DNA of 37,818 bases. Origin: DATACN01 sp038215095. GTDB taxonomy: Bacteria; Actinomycetota; Thermoleophilia; Solirubrobacterales; Thermoleophilaceae. A program made the translations under genes and the position numbers. The DNA lies in NCBI GenBank assembly GCA_038215095.1, contig JBBQRG010000024.1:1-37818 (forward strand), given 5' to 3'. Positions 15,709 to 23,103 of this stretch are shown in pieces. The notes beneath the pieces are model-generated. The model had not been told where the DNA came from. It saw nothing but the letters and a program-made list of their open reading frames with translations, and searched no databases. Numbering within the stretch: position 1 is the stretch's first letter; each line of letters starts with the position of its first letter.

Positions 15709-15979
15709 GATCGCCCACCCCAGGGACCACGCGCACTACTACCTCAGCCTGCTCGGCGGCCACCCCGACTTCCGCGGCCGCGGGTTGGGAATGAAGCTGC
15801 TCGCCGACAACCTCAGCGTGATCGACGGCGAGGGCGCGGCGGCCTACCTTGAGTCGAGCAACCCCGTGAACGACGAGCGCTACCGCGGCGTCGGCTTCGA
15901 ACGCCGCGGCGAGTTCTCGACGCCCGACGGCGCGCACACCCTGACGACCATGTGGCGAGCCGCTCGCCCCACCGAGTAG
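15392..15979 (+). CDS. GNAT family N-acetyltransferase
   Basis: A 195-residue single-domain GNAT. The acetyl-CoA-binding motif A is present as HPDFRGRGLGMKLLADNL (Q/R-x-x-G-x-G/A form, about residues 128-145), preceded by the strand HYYLSLLGG and followed by YLESSNPVNDERYRGVGFERRGEF, the usual motif B with a strand-7 end. The N-terminal WEAFRGDPVWRWAFPDEE resembles the puromycin/antibiotic acetyltransferase-like subgroup with a large aromatic pocket. The substrate is unknown. Its stop codon directly abuts the stop of the convergent flavodoxin-like gene, with no spacer. Confidence 0.85.
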   Translation: MQARVATQSDLDGLTETMWEAFRGDPVWRWAFPDEEQLRPWWRFLIGSALRYPWVWVLDDYAAAAVWIPPGGSELTEAEEQRVEPLLRDLAGSRYPDVIELVERFEIAHPRDHAHYYLSLLGGHPDFRGRGLGMKLLADNLSVIDGEGAAAYLESSNPVNDERYRGVGFERRGEFSTPDGAHTLTTMWRAARPTE

Positions 15980-16729
15980 TCAGCGGTGCTCGGGGTTCTC
16001 GAGGTCGAAGCGGCAGCCGGCGTCCCACTCCGAGCGCTGGTTGCCGTGGGCGGGGATGCCGCCCGCGTCCTTGATCATGCGCGCCAGGTGCATGAGGTTC
16101 CAAGTCATGAACGTGGTGTTGCGGTTGGTGAAGTCGTTCTCCGGCCCGCCTGAGCCCGGGTCGAGGTAGCTGGGGCCCGGGCCGGCCTCGCCCATCCAGC
16201 CCGCGTCAGCCTGCGGGGGTATTACGTAGCCGAGGTGCTGGAGCGAGTAGAGGATGTTCATGGAGCAGTGCTTTGCGCCGTCCTCGTTGCCGGTGATCAG
16301 GCAGCCGCCGACGCGCCCGTAGTAGGCGTACTGACCCTCGTCGTTGAGCAGGCTGCTGTTCCCGTAAAGGCGCTCGATCACGTGCGTGCAGACCGACGAC
16401 TTCTCGCCCAGCCAGATCGGCGACAGCAGCACGAGGATGTCCGCCGCGAGCACCTTCGCGAAGATCGCCGGCCAGCCATCGCTGTCCCAGCCGTGCTCGG
16501 TCATGTCCGGGTAGACACCGGTGGCGATGTCCTCGTCGACCGCCCGGATCACGTCCACCGAGACCCCGTTGGCCTCCATGATGCCGATCGAGATGTCTCC
16601 CAGCGCCTGGGTGTTCGACACCTCGGGCGAGCGCTTGAGGGTGCAGTTGACGAACAGCGCCTTCAGGTCCGAGAAGTCCCAGCTCGACTCGCTTGCGAGC
16701 TGTTCGTGCCTCTGGGCCAGGTCGGTCAT
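15980..16729 (-). CDS. flavodoxin-fold NAD(P)H-dependent oxidoreductase
   Basis: A 249-residue soluble flavoprotein of the NADPH-dependent FMN reductase family. Strand 1 and the phosphate-binding loop appear as LKALFVNCTLKRSPEVSNTQ, then VDVIRAVDEDI, then ADILVLLSPIWLGEKSSVCTHVIERLYG, with the P-x-W-x-G loop that contacts the flavin, and GGCLITGNEDGAKHC. A C-terminal extension (GPSYLDPGSGGPENDFTNRNTTFM) is typical of the longer actinobacterial homologues. A role in quinone or other redox reduction is inferred from the family. It lies 25 nt downstream of the antiporter gene in the same direction. Confidence 0.8.
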   Translation of the reverse strand: MTDLAQRHEQLASESSWDFSDLKALFVNCTLKRSPEVSNTQALGDISIGIMEANGVSVDVIRAVDEDIATGVYPDMTEHGWDSDGWPAIFAKVLAADILVLLSPIWLGEKSSVCTHVIERLYGNSSLLNDEGQYAYYGRVGGCLITGNEDGAKHCSMNILYSLQHLGYVIPPQADAGWMGEAGPGPSYLDPGSGGPENDFTNRNTTFMTWNLMHLARMIKDAGGIPAHGNQRSEWDAGCRFDLENPEHR

Positions 16730-16754
16730 CGGGTCTCCATTCGGTGGGGGTCGT

Positions 16755-17960
16755 TCACGTCGCCGCTACGGCCGGGGTCGCGCCGCGAAGCAGCAGGCTT
16801 CCGGCCAGCGGGAACAGCAGCACGGATAGGAGGCCGGCCGCGATGAGCTCCGCGCTCTCGGCGGCGCCGATCAGGTCGAGGCTCCGGCCGATCGCGGTGG
16901 CGGCGACGATGAACGGCAGCGACGTGGCCTGGAACAGGGCGGCGACCGCCGTGCGCCGCGCACCCACGAGCGACCGGTAGAGCAGCGCCGGCAGGCCCCT
17001 CACCACGCCGAGCGCGGCGAGGAATACGGGCACCATCGCGAGGTTCGACGCATCGTCGAGCAGCGCGTTCAGGTCGAAGCGCAGCCCGCTCGTGACGAAA
17101 AAGACCGGAATGAACACGCCGAAGCCGATCGCTTCGAGCTTGCGGCGAAACAGCGGGTGGGTCATCACCTCGTCGCGGTCCACGAGAGTGAGTACGGCGC
17201 CGGCGGCGAACGCGCCCAGGATCACCTCGAGGCCCAGCTGCTCGGCGGCCGCGGCGAACGCGATCAGCAGCACCACGGCCCCGCGCACGCGGATCTGCGC
17301 GGTGGTGTCCTGCAGCCGGACCAGGTCGGCGCTGATGCGCATCGAACGCTCGGCGCCGCGCACCACCGCGAACACCACGACGCCGAGCACCAGGAGGCTC
17401 CCGATCAGCACGAGCGTCGAGCCGGTGCTGCCCTGGCCGGTGAACAGGATCGAGAGCAGGATGATCCCGCCGAAGTCCGCGATCGATCCCGCCGCCACCA
17501 CGAGCTGCCCGAACTCGGAGTCGATCTCGCCGGCGTCCTTGAGCACAGGGATGATCACCCCGAGCGAGGTGGCCGAGAGGATCACCGCCACCAGCAGCGG
17601 CGTCTGCGCGAAGTCGCCGGCCTTCAACCCCAGGCCTACGGCCACGGCCAGCGCGAACGACAGGACCCAACTGCCACCGGCGATCCGCAGTAGCGTGCCG
17701 CGCAGGCGCCCGAAGTCGATCTCCAGGCCCGCCAGGAAGAGCAGGAAGACCAGGCCGATCGTGGCGAGCACCGTGATGGTGTCGTCGATCTGCACCCAGC
17801 CGAGGCCGGCCGGGCCGATCGCGATGCCCAGCACGATCTCGAGCACCACCGCCGGCATCCGCACGCGCGGGAAGAAGCCGAGCACGAACGGCGCCGCGAA
17901 GCCGGCCGCCACGACGAGCAACAGCCCGGAGAAGGAAGGATCGTGCATGGAGCTCGCCAT
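16755..17960 (-). CDS. cation:proton antiporter (CPA2/KefB-like)
   Basis: A 401-residue Na+/H+ exchanger-domain protein with about 12 TM helices. Typical segments are RMPAVVLEIVLGIAIGPAGLG, TIGLVFLLFLAGLEIDFGRL, ILSATSLGVIIPVLKDAG with FGQLVVAAGSIADFGGIILL (membrane-embedded Asp), EVILGAFAAGAVLTL and FGVFIPVFFVTSGLRFDL. There is no C-terminal TrkA-N/TrkA-C domain, so no obvious nucleotide gating. Two near starts exist (17960 and 17948); the upstream one is favoured by GGGAGGAT about 12 nt before it. It is divergent from the amino-acid ABC importer with about 110 bp between. Confidence 0.9.
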   Translation of the reverse strand: MASSMHDPSFSGLLLVVAAGFAAPFVLGFFPRVRMPAVVLEIVLGIAIGPAGLGWVQIDDTITVLATIGLVFLLFLAGLEIDFGRLRGTLLRIAGGSWVLSFALAVAVGLGLKAGDFAQTPLLVAVILSATSLGVIIPVLKDAGEIDSEFGQLVVAAGSIADFGGIILLSILFTGQGSTGSTLVLIGSLLVLGVVVFAVVRGAERSMRISADLVRLQDTTAQIRVRGAVVLLIAFAAAAEQLGLEVILGAFAAGAVLTLVDRDEVMTHPLFRRKLEAIGFGVFIPVFFVTSGLRFDLNALLDDASNLAMVPVFLAALGVVRGLPALLYRSLVGARRTAVAALFQATSLPFIVAATAIGRSLDLIGAAESAELIAAGLLSVLLFPLAGSLLLRGATPAVAAT

Positions 17961-18069
17961 CGCGGCTTCGATCCTCCCACGGAGTCCTTACGCACACGGG
18001 ACGCCCTCGCGACGTGACCGCGATCGGTGCGTTGAGCAGCCCCAGCTTTCACAGATATGCTCCGCAGCG

Positions 18070-18966
18070 ATGAACGCCTCCAGCTCACGCCCACGCCTCT
18101 CCGCCCTGCTCCTACTTGCGCTCGCGTTGGGCGGCTGTGGCAGCGACAGCTCCAGCTCGAGCTCGAGCTCCAAGCCGACGAAGACCGCCAAGAAGGACGC
18201 CAAGATCGCGGCGCAGGTGCCGGCCGCCTTCAAGGGCAAGACGCTGAAGGTGGCGTCGGACGCGAGCTACCCGCCGAACGAGTTCATCAAGCCCGGCAGC
18301 AGCAGCGAGGTCGTGGGCATGGACCCGGAACTGGTCAAGGCGCTCGGCCAGGTGATGGGGGTGAAGGTCGCCGTGTCGAACGCGACCTTCGACGGCATCA
18401 TCCCGGGCCTCGCCTCGAAGAAGTACGACATCGGCGCCTCGTCCTTCACGGACAACAAGGAGCGCGAGAAGACCGTTGACTTCGTGACCTATCTCTCGGC
18501 CGGCACGGCGTTCTACACAAAGGCGTCCGGCGGCCCGCACGTCAACGGCCTAGCCGATCTCTGCGGCCATAAGGTCGCCGTCGAGAAGGGCACGACCCAG
18601 CAGACCGACGCCGAGGGCCAGAGCAAGAAGTGCGGCAGCAAGGGCGCGGTCAAGGTGCTCACCTTCCCGGACCAGAACGGCGCCAACCTGGCCATCTCGA
18701 GCGGCCGCGCCGACGTGGGCATGGGCGACTCCCCGGTCATCGCCTACCAGGTGAAGAAGAGCGGCGGCCAGTTCAAGCTCGTCGGCAAGGTGTACGGCAC
18801 GGCCCCGTACGGCCTGGCGGTGCTGAAGGGCAGCGGGCTCGACAAGCCGATGCTCGCGGCGCTGAAGAAGCTGATCGCTGACGGCACCTACAAGTCGATC
18901 CTCACGAAGTGGGGCGTCCAGGGCGGCGCGATCACGAGCCCACAGATCAACGGCGCCACGAGCTGA
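18070..18966 (+). CDS. polar amino-acid ABC transporter substrate-binding lipoprotein
   Basis: A 298-residue solute-binding protein of family 3 (SBP_bac_3). The lipoprotein signal peptide ends in LALGGC with the lipidated Cys23, then a run of about eight serines encoded by AGCTCG-type repeats acts as a linker. The mature domain shows LKVASDASYPPNEFI, VVGMDPELVKALGQVMGVKV, FDGIIPGLASKKYDIGASSFTDNKEREKTVDFV and LCGHKVAVEKGTTQQTDAE, standard ligand-binding elements including the aromatic Tyr and the Arg that pairs with the alpha-carboxylate. It starts an operon with the permease and ATPase. A longer open frame begins far upstream but is antisense to the antiporter and is not used. Confidence 0.92.
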   Translation: MNASSSRPRLSALLLLALALGGCGSDSSSSSSSSKPTKTAKKDAKIAAQVPAAFKGKTLKVASDASYPPNEFIKPGSSSEVVGMDPELVKALGQVMGVKVAVSNATFDGIIPGLASKKYDIGASSFTDNKEREKTVDFVTYLSAGTAFYTKASGGPHVNGLADLCGHKVAVEKGTTQQTDAEGQSKKCGSKGAVKVLTFPDQNGANLAISSGRADVGMGDSPVIAYQVKKSGGQFKLVGKVYGTAPYGLAVLKGSGLDKPMLAALKKLIADGTYKSILTKWGVQGGAITSPQINGATS

Positions 18967-19051
18967 CCCAAGCGATTACGCACTGACCACAGAGAGCGCC
19001 CCCGAGCAGATCAAGGCGATTCCGGTCCGGCGGCCCGGCCGCTGGGTCGCG

Positions 19052-19888
19052 GTGGCGGTCGTCCTGATCGTCGCGGCGGGCCTGGTCAGCTCCGCGGTAG
19101 GCAACCCGCGCTTCCAGTGGAGCGTGGTCGGAGACTTCTTTTTCTCCCAACAGGTCCTCCACGGGCTCGTCCTGACGATCGAGCTCACCGTGATCTCGAT
19201 GGTGGTCGGGATCGCGCTCGGGACCGTCTTGGCGGTGATGCGGCTCGCGCCCAACCCGATGGTCACCGGTGGCAGCTGGTTCTACATCTGGCTCTTCCGC
19301 GGCACGCCGCTGCTGGTCCAGCTCCTGTTCTGGAACTTCATCTCGGCGCTCTATCCGAAGATCACGCTGGGGATCCCGTTCGGGCCCGACATCGTCCACG
19401 CCAGCGCCAACTCGCTGATCACGCCGTTCGTGGCGGCGATCCTCGGCCTGGGGCTCAACGAGGCCGCCTATATGGCCGAGATCGTGCGCGCCGGGATCCT
19501 GTCGGTTGAAGAAGGCCAGACCGACGCGGCGCAGGCGCTCGGGATGACGCGCATCAAGACGATGCGGCGCGTGGTCCTTCCCCAGGCGATGCGGGTGATC
19601 ATCCCGCCCACCGGCAACGAGACGATCTCGATGCTGAAGAACACCGCGCTGGTGAGCGTCATCGCCAGCACCGACCTCCTCTACTCGGTGCAGCTGATCT
19701 ACTCACAGAACTTCAAGCAGATCCCGTTGCTGATCGTGGCCAGCCTCTGGTACCTCATCCTCACCACGATTCTCTCGATCGGCCAGTTCTACGTCGAGCG
19801 CCGCTTCGGGCGCGGCTCGAGCCGAGAGCTGCCTCCCACGCCGTTGCAGCGGCTGCGGCGCCGGCTCGGCGTGAGGCACGCGGTCTGA
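19052..19888 (+). CDS. polar amino-acid ABC transporter permease (HisM/GlnP type)
   Basis: An inner-membrane permease with about six TM helices and the family motif EAAYMAEIVRAGILSVEEGQTDAAQALGM (EAA loop contacting the ATPase), preceded by FRGTPLLVQLLF. Only a GTG at 19052 offers a canonical start, but it lies inside TM1 (the frame continues upstream as RRPGRWVAVAV). The preceding in-frame codons encode a sensible polar N-terminus (TTESAPEQIKAIPVRRPGRW) back to a CTG at 18983, 17 nt after the binding-protein stop, with no ATG, GTG or TTG in between. The true start is probably that CTG. The stop overlaps the ATPase start (TGATG). Confidence 0.88.
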   Translation: MAVVLIVAAGLVSSAVGNPRFQWSVVGDFFFSQQVLHGLVLTIELTVISMVVGIALGTVLAVMRLAPNPMVTGGSWFYIWLFRGTPLLVQLLFWNFISALYPKITLGIPFGPDIVHASANSLITPFVAAILGLGLNEAAYMAEIVRAGILSVEEGQTDAAQALGMTRIKTMRRVVLPQAMRVIIPPTGNETISMLKNTALVSVIASTDLLYSVQLIYSQNFKQIPLLIVASLWYLILTTILSIGQFYVERRFGRGSSRELPPTPLQRLRRRLGVRHAV

Positions 19889-20649
19889 TGGACCCCATGG
19901 TCAAGTCGGAGGGCGTGTGCAAGAGCTTCGGCCGGCTCGAGGTGCTGAAGGGCGTGTCGCTGGAGGTGAAGCCGGGCGAGGTGATGTGCGTCCTCGGGCC
20001 CTCGGGCTCGGGCAAGTCGACCTTCCTGCGCTGCATCAACCACCTCGAGAAGATCAACTCCGGCCGGCTCTATGTGGACGGCGAGCTGGTGGGCTACCGC
20101 GAGGCCGGCGACAAGCTGCATGAGCTGCGCGAGAAAGAGGTTGCCGAGAAGCGGGCCGAGATCGGCATGGTCTTCCAGCGCTTCAACCTGTTCCCGCACC
20201 TGACCGCGCTGGAGAACGTGGCGGAGGCACCGATCCAGGTGAAGGGCTTGGACCGCAAGGAGGCGCTCGCCCTGGGGCGTGAGCAGCTCGACCACGTGGG
20301 ACTCGGCGACAAGCACGCCGCCTACCCGAGCCAGCTCTCGGGGGGCCAGCAGCAGCGGGTCGCGATCGCGCGGGCGTTGGCCATGCGGCCGAAGCTGATG
20401 CTTTTCGACGAGCCGACCTCGGCGCTCGACCCCGAGCTGGTGGGCGAGGTGCTGGACGCAATGCGCATCCTCGCGAAGGAGGGGATGACGATGGTGGTGG
20501 TCACGCACGAGATCGGCTTCGCCCGCGAGGTGGGGGATACGCTCGTGTTCATGGACGACGGGGTCGTGGTGGAGACGGGCGACCCCGCCGAGGTGCTCTC
20601 GAACCCGCGCCAGGAGCGCACGAAGAGCTTCCTCTCCAAGGTGCTCTGA
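19888..20649 (+). CDS. polar amino-acid ABC transporter ATP-binding protein (GlnQ type)
   Basis: A 253-residue ABC ATPase energising the importer encoded with the two preceding genes. Walker A GPSGSGKST (residues 37-45), Q-loop GMVFQRFNLFPHLTALENV, signature LSGGQQQRVAIARALA, Walker B LMLFDEPTSALDPELVGEVL and switch His VVVTHEIGFAREVGD all match the HisP/GlnQ group. The C-terminus GDPAEVLSNPRQERTKSFLSKVL is the usual ending. Start and permease stop overlap by one base (TGATG). Confidence 0.95.
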   Translation: MDPMVKSEGVCKSFGRLEVLKGVSLEVKPGEVMCVLGPSGSGKSTFLRCINHLEKINSGRLYVDGELVGYREAGDKLHELREKEVAEKRAEIGMVFQRFNLFPHLTALENVAEAPIQVKGLDRKEALALGREQLDHVGLGDKHAAYPSQLSGGQQQRVAIARALAMRPKLMLFDEPTSALDPELVGEVLDAMRILAKEGMTMVVVTHEIGFAREVGDTLVFMDDGVVVETGDPAEVLSNPRQERTKSFLSKVL

Positions 20650-20674
20650 GCCGCACCGCCTAGCCTGGTCGCCC

Positions 20675-21943
20675 GTGGCGCTCGACCGGCTTCGGCCAGA
20701 CTTCACACCCCTGCGCCAATCGCGCGACCTGCGCCTGCTGGTGACGGGCAACGTCGTCACCGGCTTCGGCACCCAGGCCGCGCTGGTGGCGCTGCCCTAC
20801 CAGCTCTTCGTGGAGACGGGCTCGGCGTTCCTCGTGGGCCTGCTGGGCGCGGCCGAGCTGCTGCCGCTCGTGGCGATGGCGCTCTACGGCGGGGCGCTCG
20901 CGGATCGAATGGACCGCCGGCGGCTGCTGCTGCTCGACCAGATCGCGCTGGTCAGCGTGGCCGCTGCGCTGGCCGTCCTCGCGGCCGTCGGCTCCCCGCC
21001 GATCTGGGCGCTCTACGTCCTCGGCGGCCTGACCGCCGGCTTCGGCGCCGTGCAGAACGTGGGCCGCTCGGCGATCGTGCCGAACCTGGTCGGCCCCGAG
21101 CTGCTGCGCCAGGCGCTCGCCCTGAACTTCGGGCTGTTCCAGATCACGCTGGTGGTGGGGCCGGCCCTGGGCGGCCTGCTGATCGCGACGGTCGGGCTGA
21201 GCTCGGCCTATGCCTTCGACGCGGTCAGCTGCCTGGCGATGGTGGCCGCGCTCCTCGCGCTGGCGCCGCAGCCGCCGAAGTCGGACCCCGAGGCGGCGCC
21301 GGTCTCGATCCGGCGCTCGATCGCCGACGGGCTGCGCTTCGTGCGCGGCAACGAGCCGCTCAAGGCGTCGTTCGCGATCGACCTGATCGCCATGACCTTC
21401 GGCATGCCGAGGGCGCTGTTCGCGGTGCTGTCGCTGACCGTCTACCACGCGGGTGCCGAGGGCACGGGCCTGCTCTACGCAGCTGTCTCCGCGGGCGCCA
21501 CCGTGGCCGCGCTCACCACGGGCTGGCTGGGTCACGCGCGCCGGCTCGGCCGGATCGTGATCGCGGCGGTCGTGGTCTGGGGCCTCGCGATCGCCGCGGC
21601 CGGCCTCGTCAACTCGCTGGCGCCCGCGCTCGTGGCGCTGGCCGTTGCCGGCGCCGCCGACAGCGTGAGCGCCGTCTGCCGCAGCACGATCAACCAGACC
21701 GTGACCACCGACGCCCTGCGCGGGCGGATGTCGTCGGTCTTCTCGTTGGTGGTCACGAGCGGGCCGCGGCTCGGGGACGTGGAGTCGGGGGCGGTCGCCG
21801 GCGCGGTCGGCGCCCGCGCGTCCGTGGTCTCCGGCGGCCTGGCCTGCGTGGTGGGCGTGGGGCTGCTGATGATGGCCATGCCCTCGCTGTACGCCTACGA
21901 CAGCGAGGACGCCCTGGCGGAGATGGCGGCCGCCGCCGGCTAG
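20675..21943 (+). CDS. MFS transporter (enterobactin exporter EntS-like)
   Basis: A 422-residue major facilitator with 12 predicted TM helices. The N-terminal DFTPLRQSRDLRLLVTGNVVTGFGTQAALVALPYQLFVETGS, the loop 2-3 motif YGGALADRMDRRRLLLLDQ and the central loop PPKSDPEAAPVSIRRSIADGLRFVRGNEPL identify the MFS_3/EntS branch. Substrate unknown; siderophore export is possible in that branch. GTG 20675 lies 25 nt after the ATPase stop with no strong ribosome-binding site. Its stop overlaps that of the convergent TetR gene within the palindrome CTAG (21940-21943). The TetR neighbour may control it. Confidence 0.85.
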   Translation: MALDRLRPDFTPLRQSRDLRLLVTGNVVTGFGTQAALVALPYQLFVETGSAFLVGLLGAAELLPLVAMALYGGALADRMDRRRLLLLDQIALVSVAAALAVLAAVGSPPIWALYVLGGLTAGFGAVQNVGRSAIVPNLVGPELLRQALALNFGLFQITLVVGPALGGLLIATVGLSSAYAFDAVSCLAMVAALLALAPQPPKSDPEAAPVSIRRSIADGLRFVRGNEPLKASFAIDLIAMTFGMPRALFAVLSLTVYHAGAEGTGLLYAAVSAGATVAALTTGWLGHARRLGRIVIAAVVVWGLAIAAAGLVNSLAPALVALAVAGAADSVSAVCRSTINQTVTTDALRGRMSSVFSLVVTSGPRLGDVESGAVAGAVGARASVVSGGLACVVGVGLLMMAMPSLYAYDSEDALAEMAAAAG

Positions 21944-22539
21944 GCGAGCGCGGACCGCAACAGCGCGGCCGCGTTCGCGCGCATGAGCGCGGCGGCCTGC
22001 TCGCGCGGCAGCCCGGCGATGTCGGTCAGCCACACGAAAGCCTCGATGCCGAGCGTCGCGCCGATGCCCAGCACCAGCCGCCTGAGCTCCTCCTCGGGCA
22101 GCTTCCCGCGAAGCGGTGCCAGGGCGTCCTCGATCCAGCCGATTCGCATGCCGCGGTTCATCGGCACGTCGGGCCGCTCCGCCGGGGACCCGAGCGACAG
22201 CCGCAGCACCGTGCGCTGCTCGGCCTCGTACTTGAGGATCCGCTCCGTCTGGTTCGCCGCGGCCACGTCGAGCCGCGCCGCCGGGTCGGCCGGCGGGTCA
22301 GGGCCGAGCAGGGACTCCTGGTCGATGTGGGGGTAGGCCGCCACGAGCAGGTCGCGCAGGCTGGGGAAGTAGCGGTAGGCCGTGGTGCGCGAGATCGAGG
22401 CCGCGGCCGCGGCGCCCTCCATGGTGGGCGTGACGCCTTGTGCGAGCAACGATCGCGCTCCGGCGACCAGCGCCTCGCGCGTGCGGGCCTTCTGGCTGAC
22501 GCGCCCCGTCCGTTCATATGGCACAGTCACTCCCATCAT
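21940..22539 (-). CDS. TetR family transcriptional regulator
   Basis: A 199-residue regulator. The N-terminal HTH reads KARTREALVAGARSLLAQGV...TMEGAAAAASISRTTAYRYFPSLRDLLVAAYP, the TetR signature at about residues 16-65; the C-terminal ligand domain is divergent, with several helices ending LMRANAAALLRSALA. Two adjacent ATG codons (22539, 22536) are possible starts. The start is only 15 nt from the divergent cupin start, so operator and both promoters must overlap coding DNA or transcripts must be nearly leaderless. Likely targets are the cupin gene, itself and possibly the convergent MFS gene. The open frame runs much further upstream, but only as antisense to other genes. Confidence 0.9.
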   Translation of the reverse strand: MMGVTVPYERTGRVSQKARTREALVAGARSLLAQGVTPTMEGAAAAASISRTTAYRYFPSLRDLLVAAYPHIDQESLLGPDPPADPAARLDVAAANQTERILKYEAEQRTVLRLSLGSPAERPDVPMNRGMRIGWIEDALAPLRGKLPEEELRRLVLGIGATLGIEAFVWLTDIAGLPREQAAALMRANAAALLRSALA

Positions 22540-22554
22540 GATACAGTAGGTGCC
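22520..22554. promoter_or_regulatory. candidate operator between tetR and cupin starts
   Basis: GGCAC at 22520-22524 and GTGCC at 22550-22554 form an inverted repeat spanning both start codons, with the 8-bp palindrome ATCATGAT (22535-22542) between the arms. Only 15 bp separate the two divergent ATGs, so any shared operator must lie in this interval. Binding by the neighbouring TetR protein is inferred from position only. Confidence 0.35.
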
Positions 22555-23043
22555 ATGAGCACTGCGGTACCGATCGTACGAGCCGGGGGAGAGGGCGAGC
22601 GGCTTCGCTTTCACGGCGGCGGCCTGCTGACCATGAAGGCCACGGCCGAGGAGACCGACGGCGTGTTCCTGCTGTTCGAGGACTTCATGCCGCGCGGCAA
22701 GACCACGCCCCTGCACATCCACGCCGACGAGGACGAGACGCTGATCGTGCTCGAGGGCGAGCTGCTCGTGCACATCGACGGCGAGGACCACCCGCTCGGC
22801 AGCCGCGGTGTCGCGGTAGCGCCACGCGGGGTTCCGCACGCCTTCCTCGTGACCTCGGAGACGGCCCGCATCCTCACCCTGCAGACGCCCGGCAGCGCGG
22901 AGTCGTTCTACCGCGGTGCCAGCGAGCCGGCGAGCGGCGGGAACGACGACCCATCGGGGCCCGTCGACTTCGACCTGGTGCGTCAGTCGGCCGAGCGCTC
23001 CGGCGGCATGCAGGTGCTGGGCCCGCCGCCCTTCAAGACCTAG
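22555..23043 (+). CDS. cupin domain protein
   Basis: A 162-residue single-cupin protein. Motif 1 is seen as TTPLHIHADEDETLIVLEGELLVHIDGED (metal ligands His, His, Glu) and motif 2 as VAPRGVPHAFLVTSETARILTLQTPG (last metal His in PHAF). Such quercetin-dioxygenase-like cupins are common partners of TetR regulators; the reaction is not known. ATG 22555 is the start; the frame open further upstream is the antisense shadow of tetR. There is essentially no 5' leader if the promoter lies in the 15-bp gap. Confidence 0.88.
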   Translation: MSTAVPIVRAGGEGERLRFHGGGLLTMKATAEETDGVFLLFEDFMPRGKTTPLHIHADEDETLIVLEGELLVHIDGEDHPLGSRGVAVAPRGVPHAFLVTSETARILTLQTPGSAESFYRGASEPASGGNDDPSGPVDFDLVRQSAERSGGMQVLGPPPFKT

Positions 23044-23066
23044 TCCAGGCGGCAGGTCGAGTCGTG

Positions 23067-23097
23067 TTAGGGTGCCCAAACTCTTAGGGTCCCCTAA
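23067..23097 (+). promoter_or_regulatory. candidate iron-regulator (IdeR/DtxR-like) box upstream of the FTR1 gene
   Basis: TTAGGGTCCCCTAA (23084-23097) is a near-perfect palindrome ending 6 nt before the FTR1 ATG. TTAGGGTGCCCAAA, a related half-degenerate copy, lies 17 bp upstream at 23067-23080. TTAGG...CCTAA is the core of known DtxR/IdeR boxes, and iron-uptake genes are the expected targets. Site and gene function agree; the regulator itself is not in the window. Confidence 0.5.
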
Positions 23098-23103
23098 CAG
23101 TTC

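Noticed and set aside
18148..18174. AGCTCG microsatellite in the binding-protein gene as a phase-variation tract
   Set aside because: The unit is 6 bp, so copy changes stay in frame, and it simply encodes the Ser linker after the lipobox.
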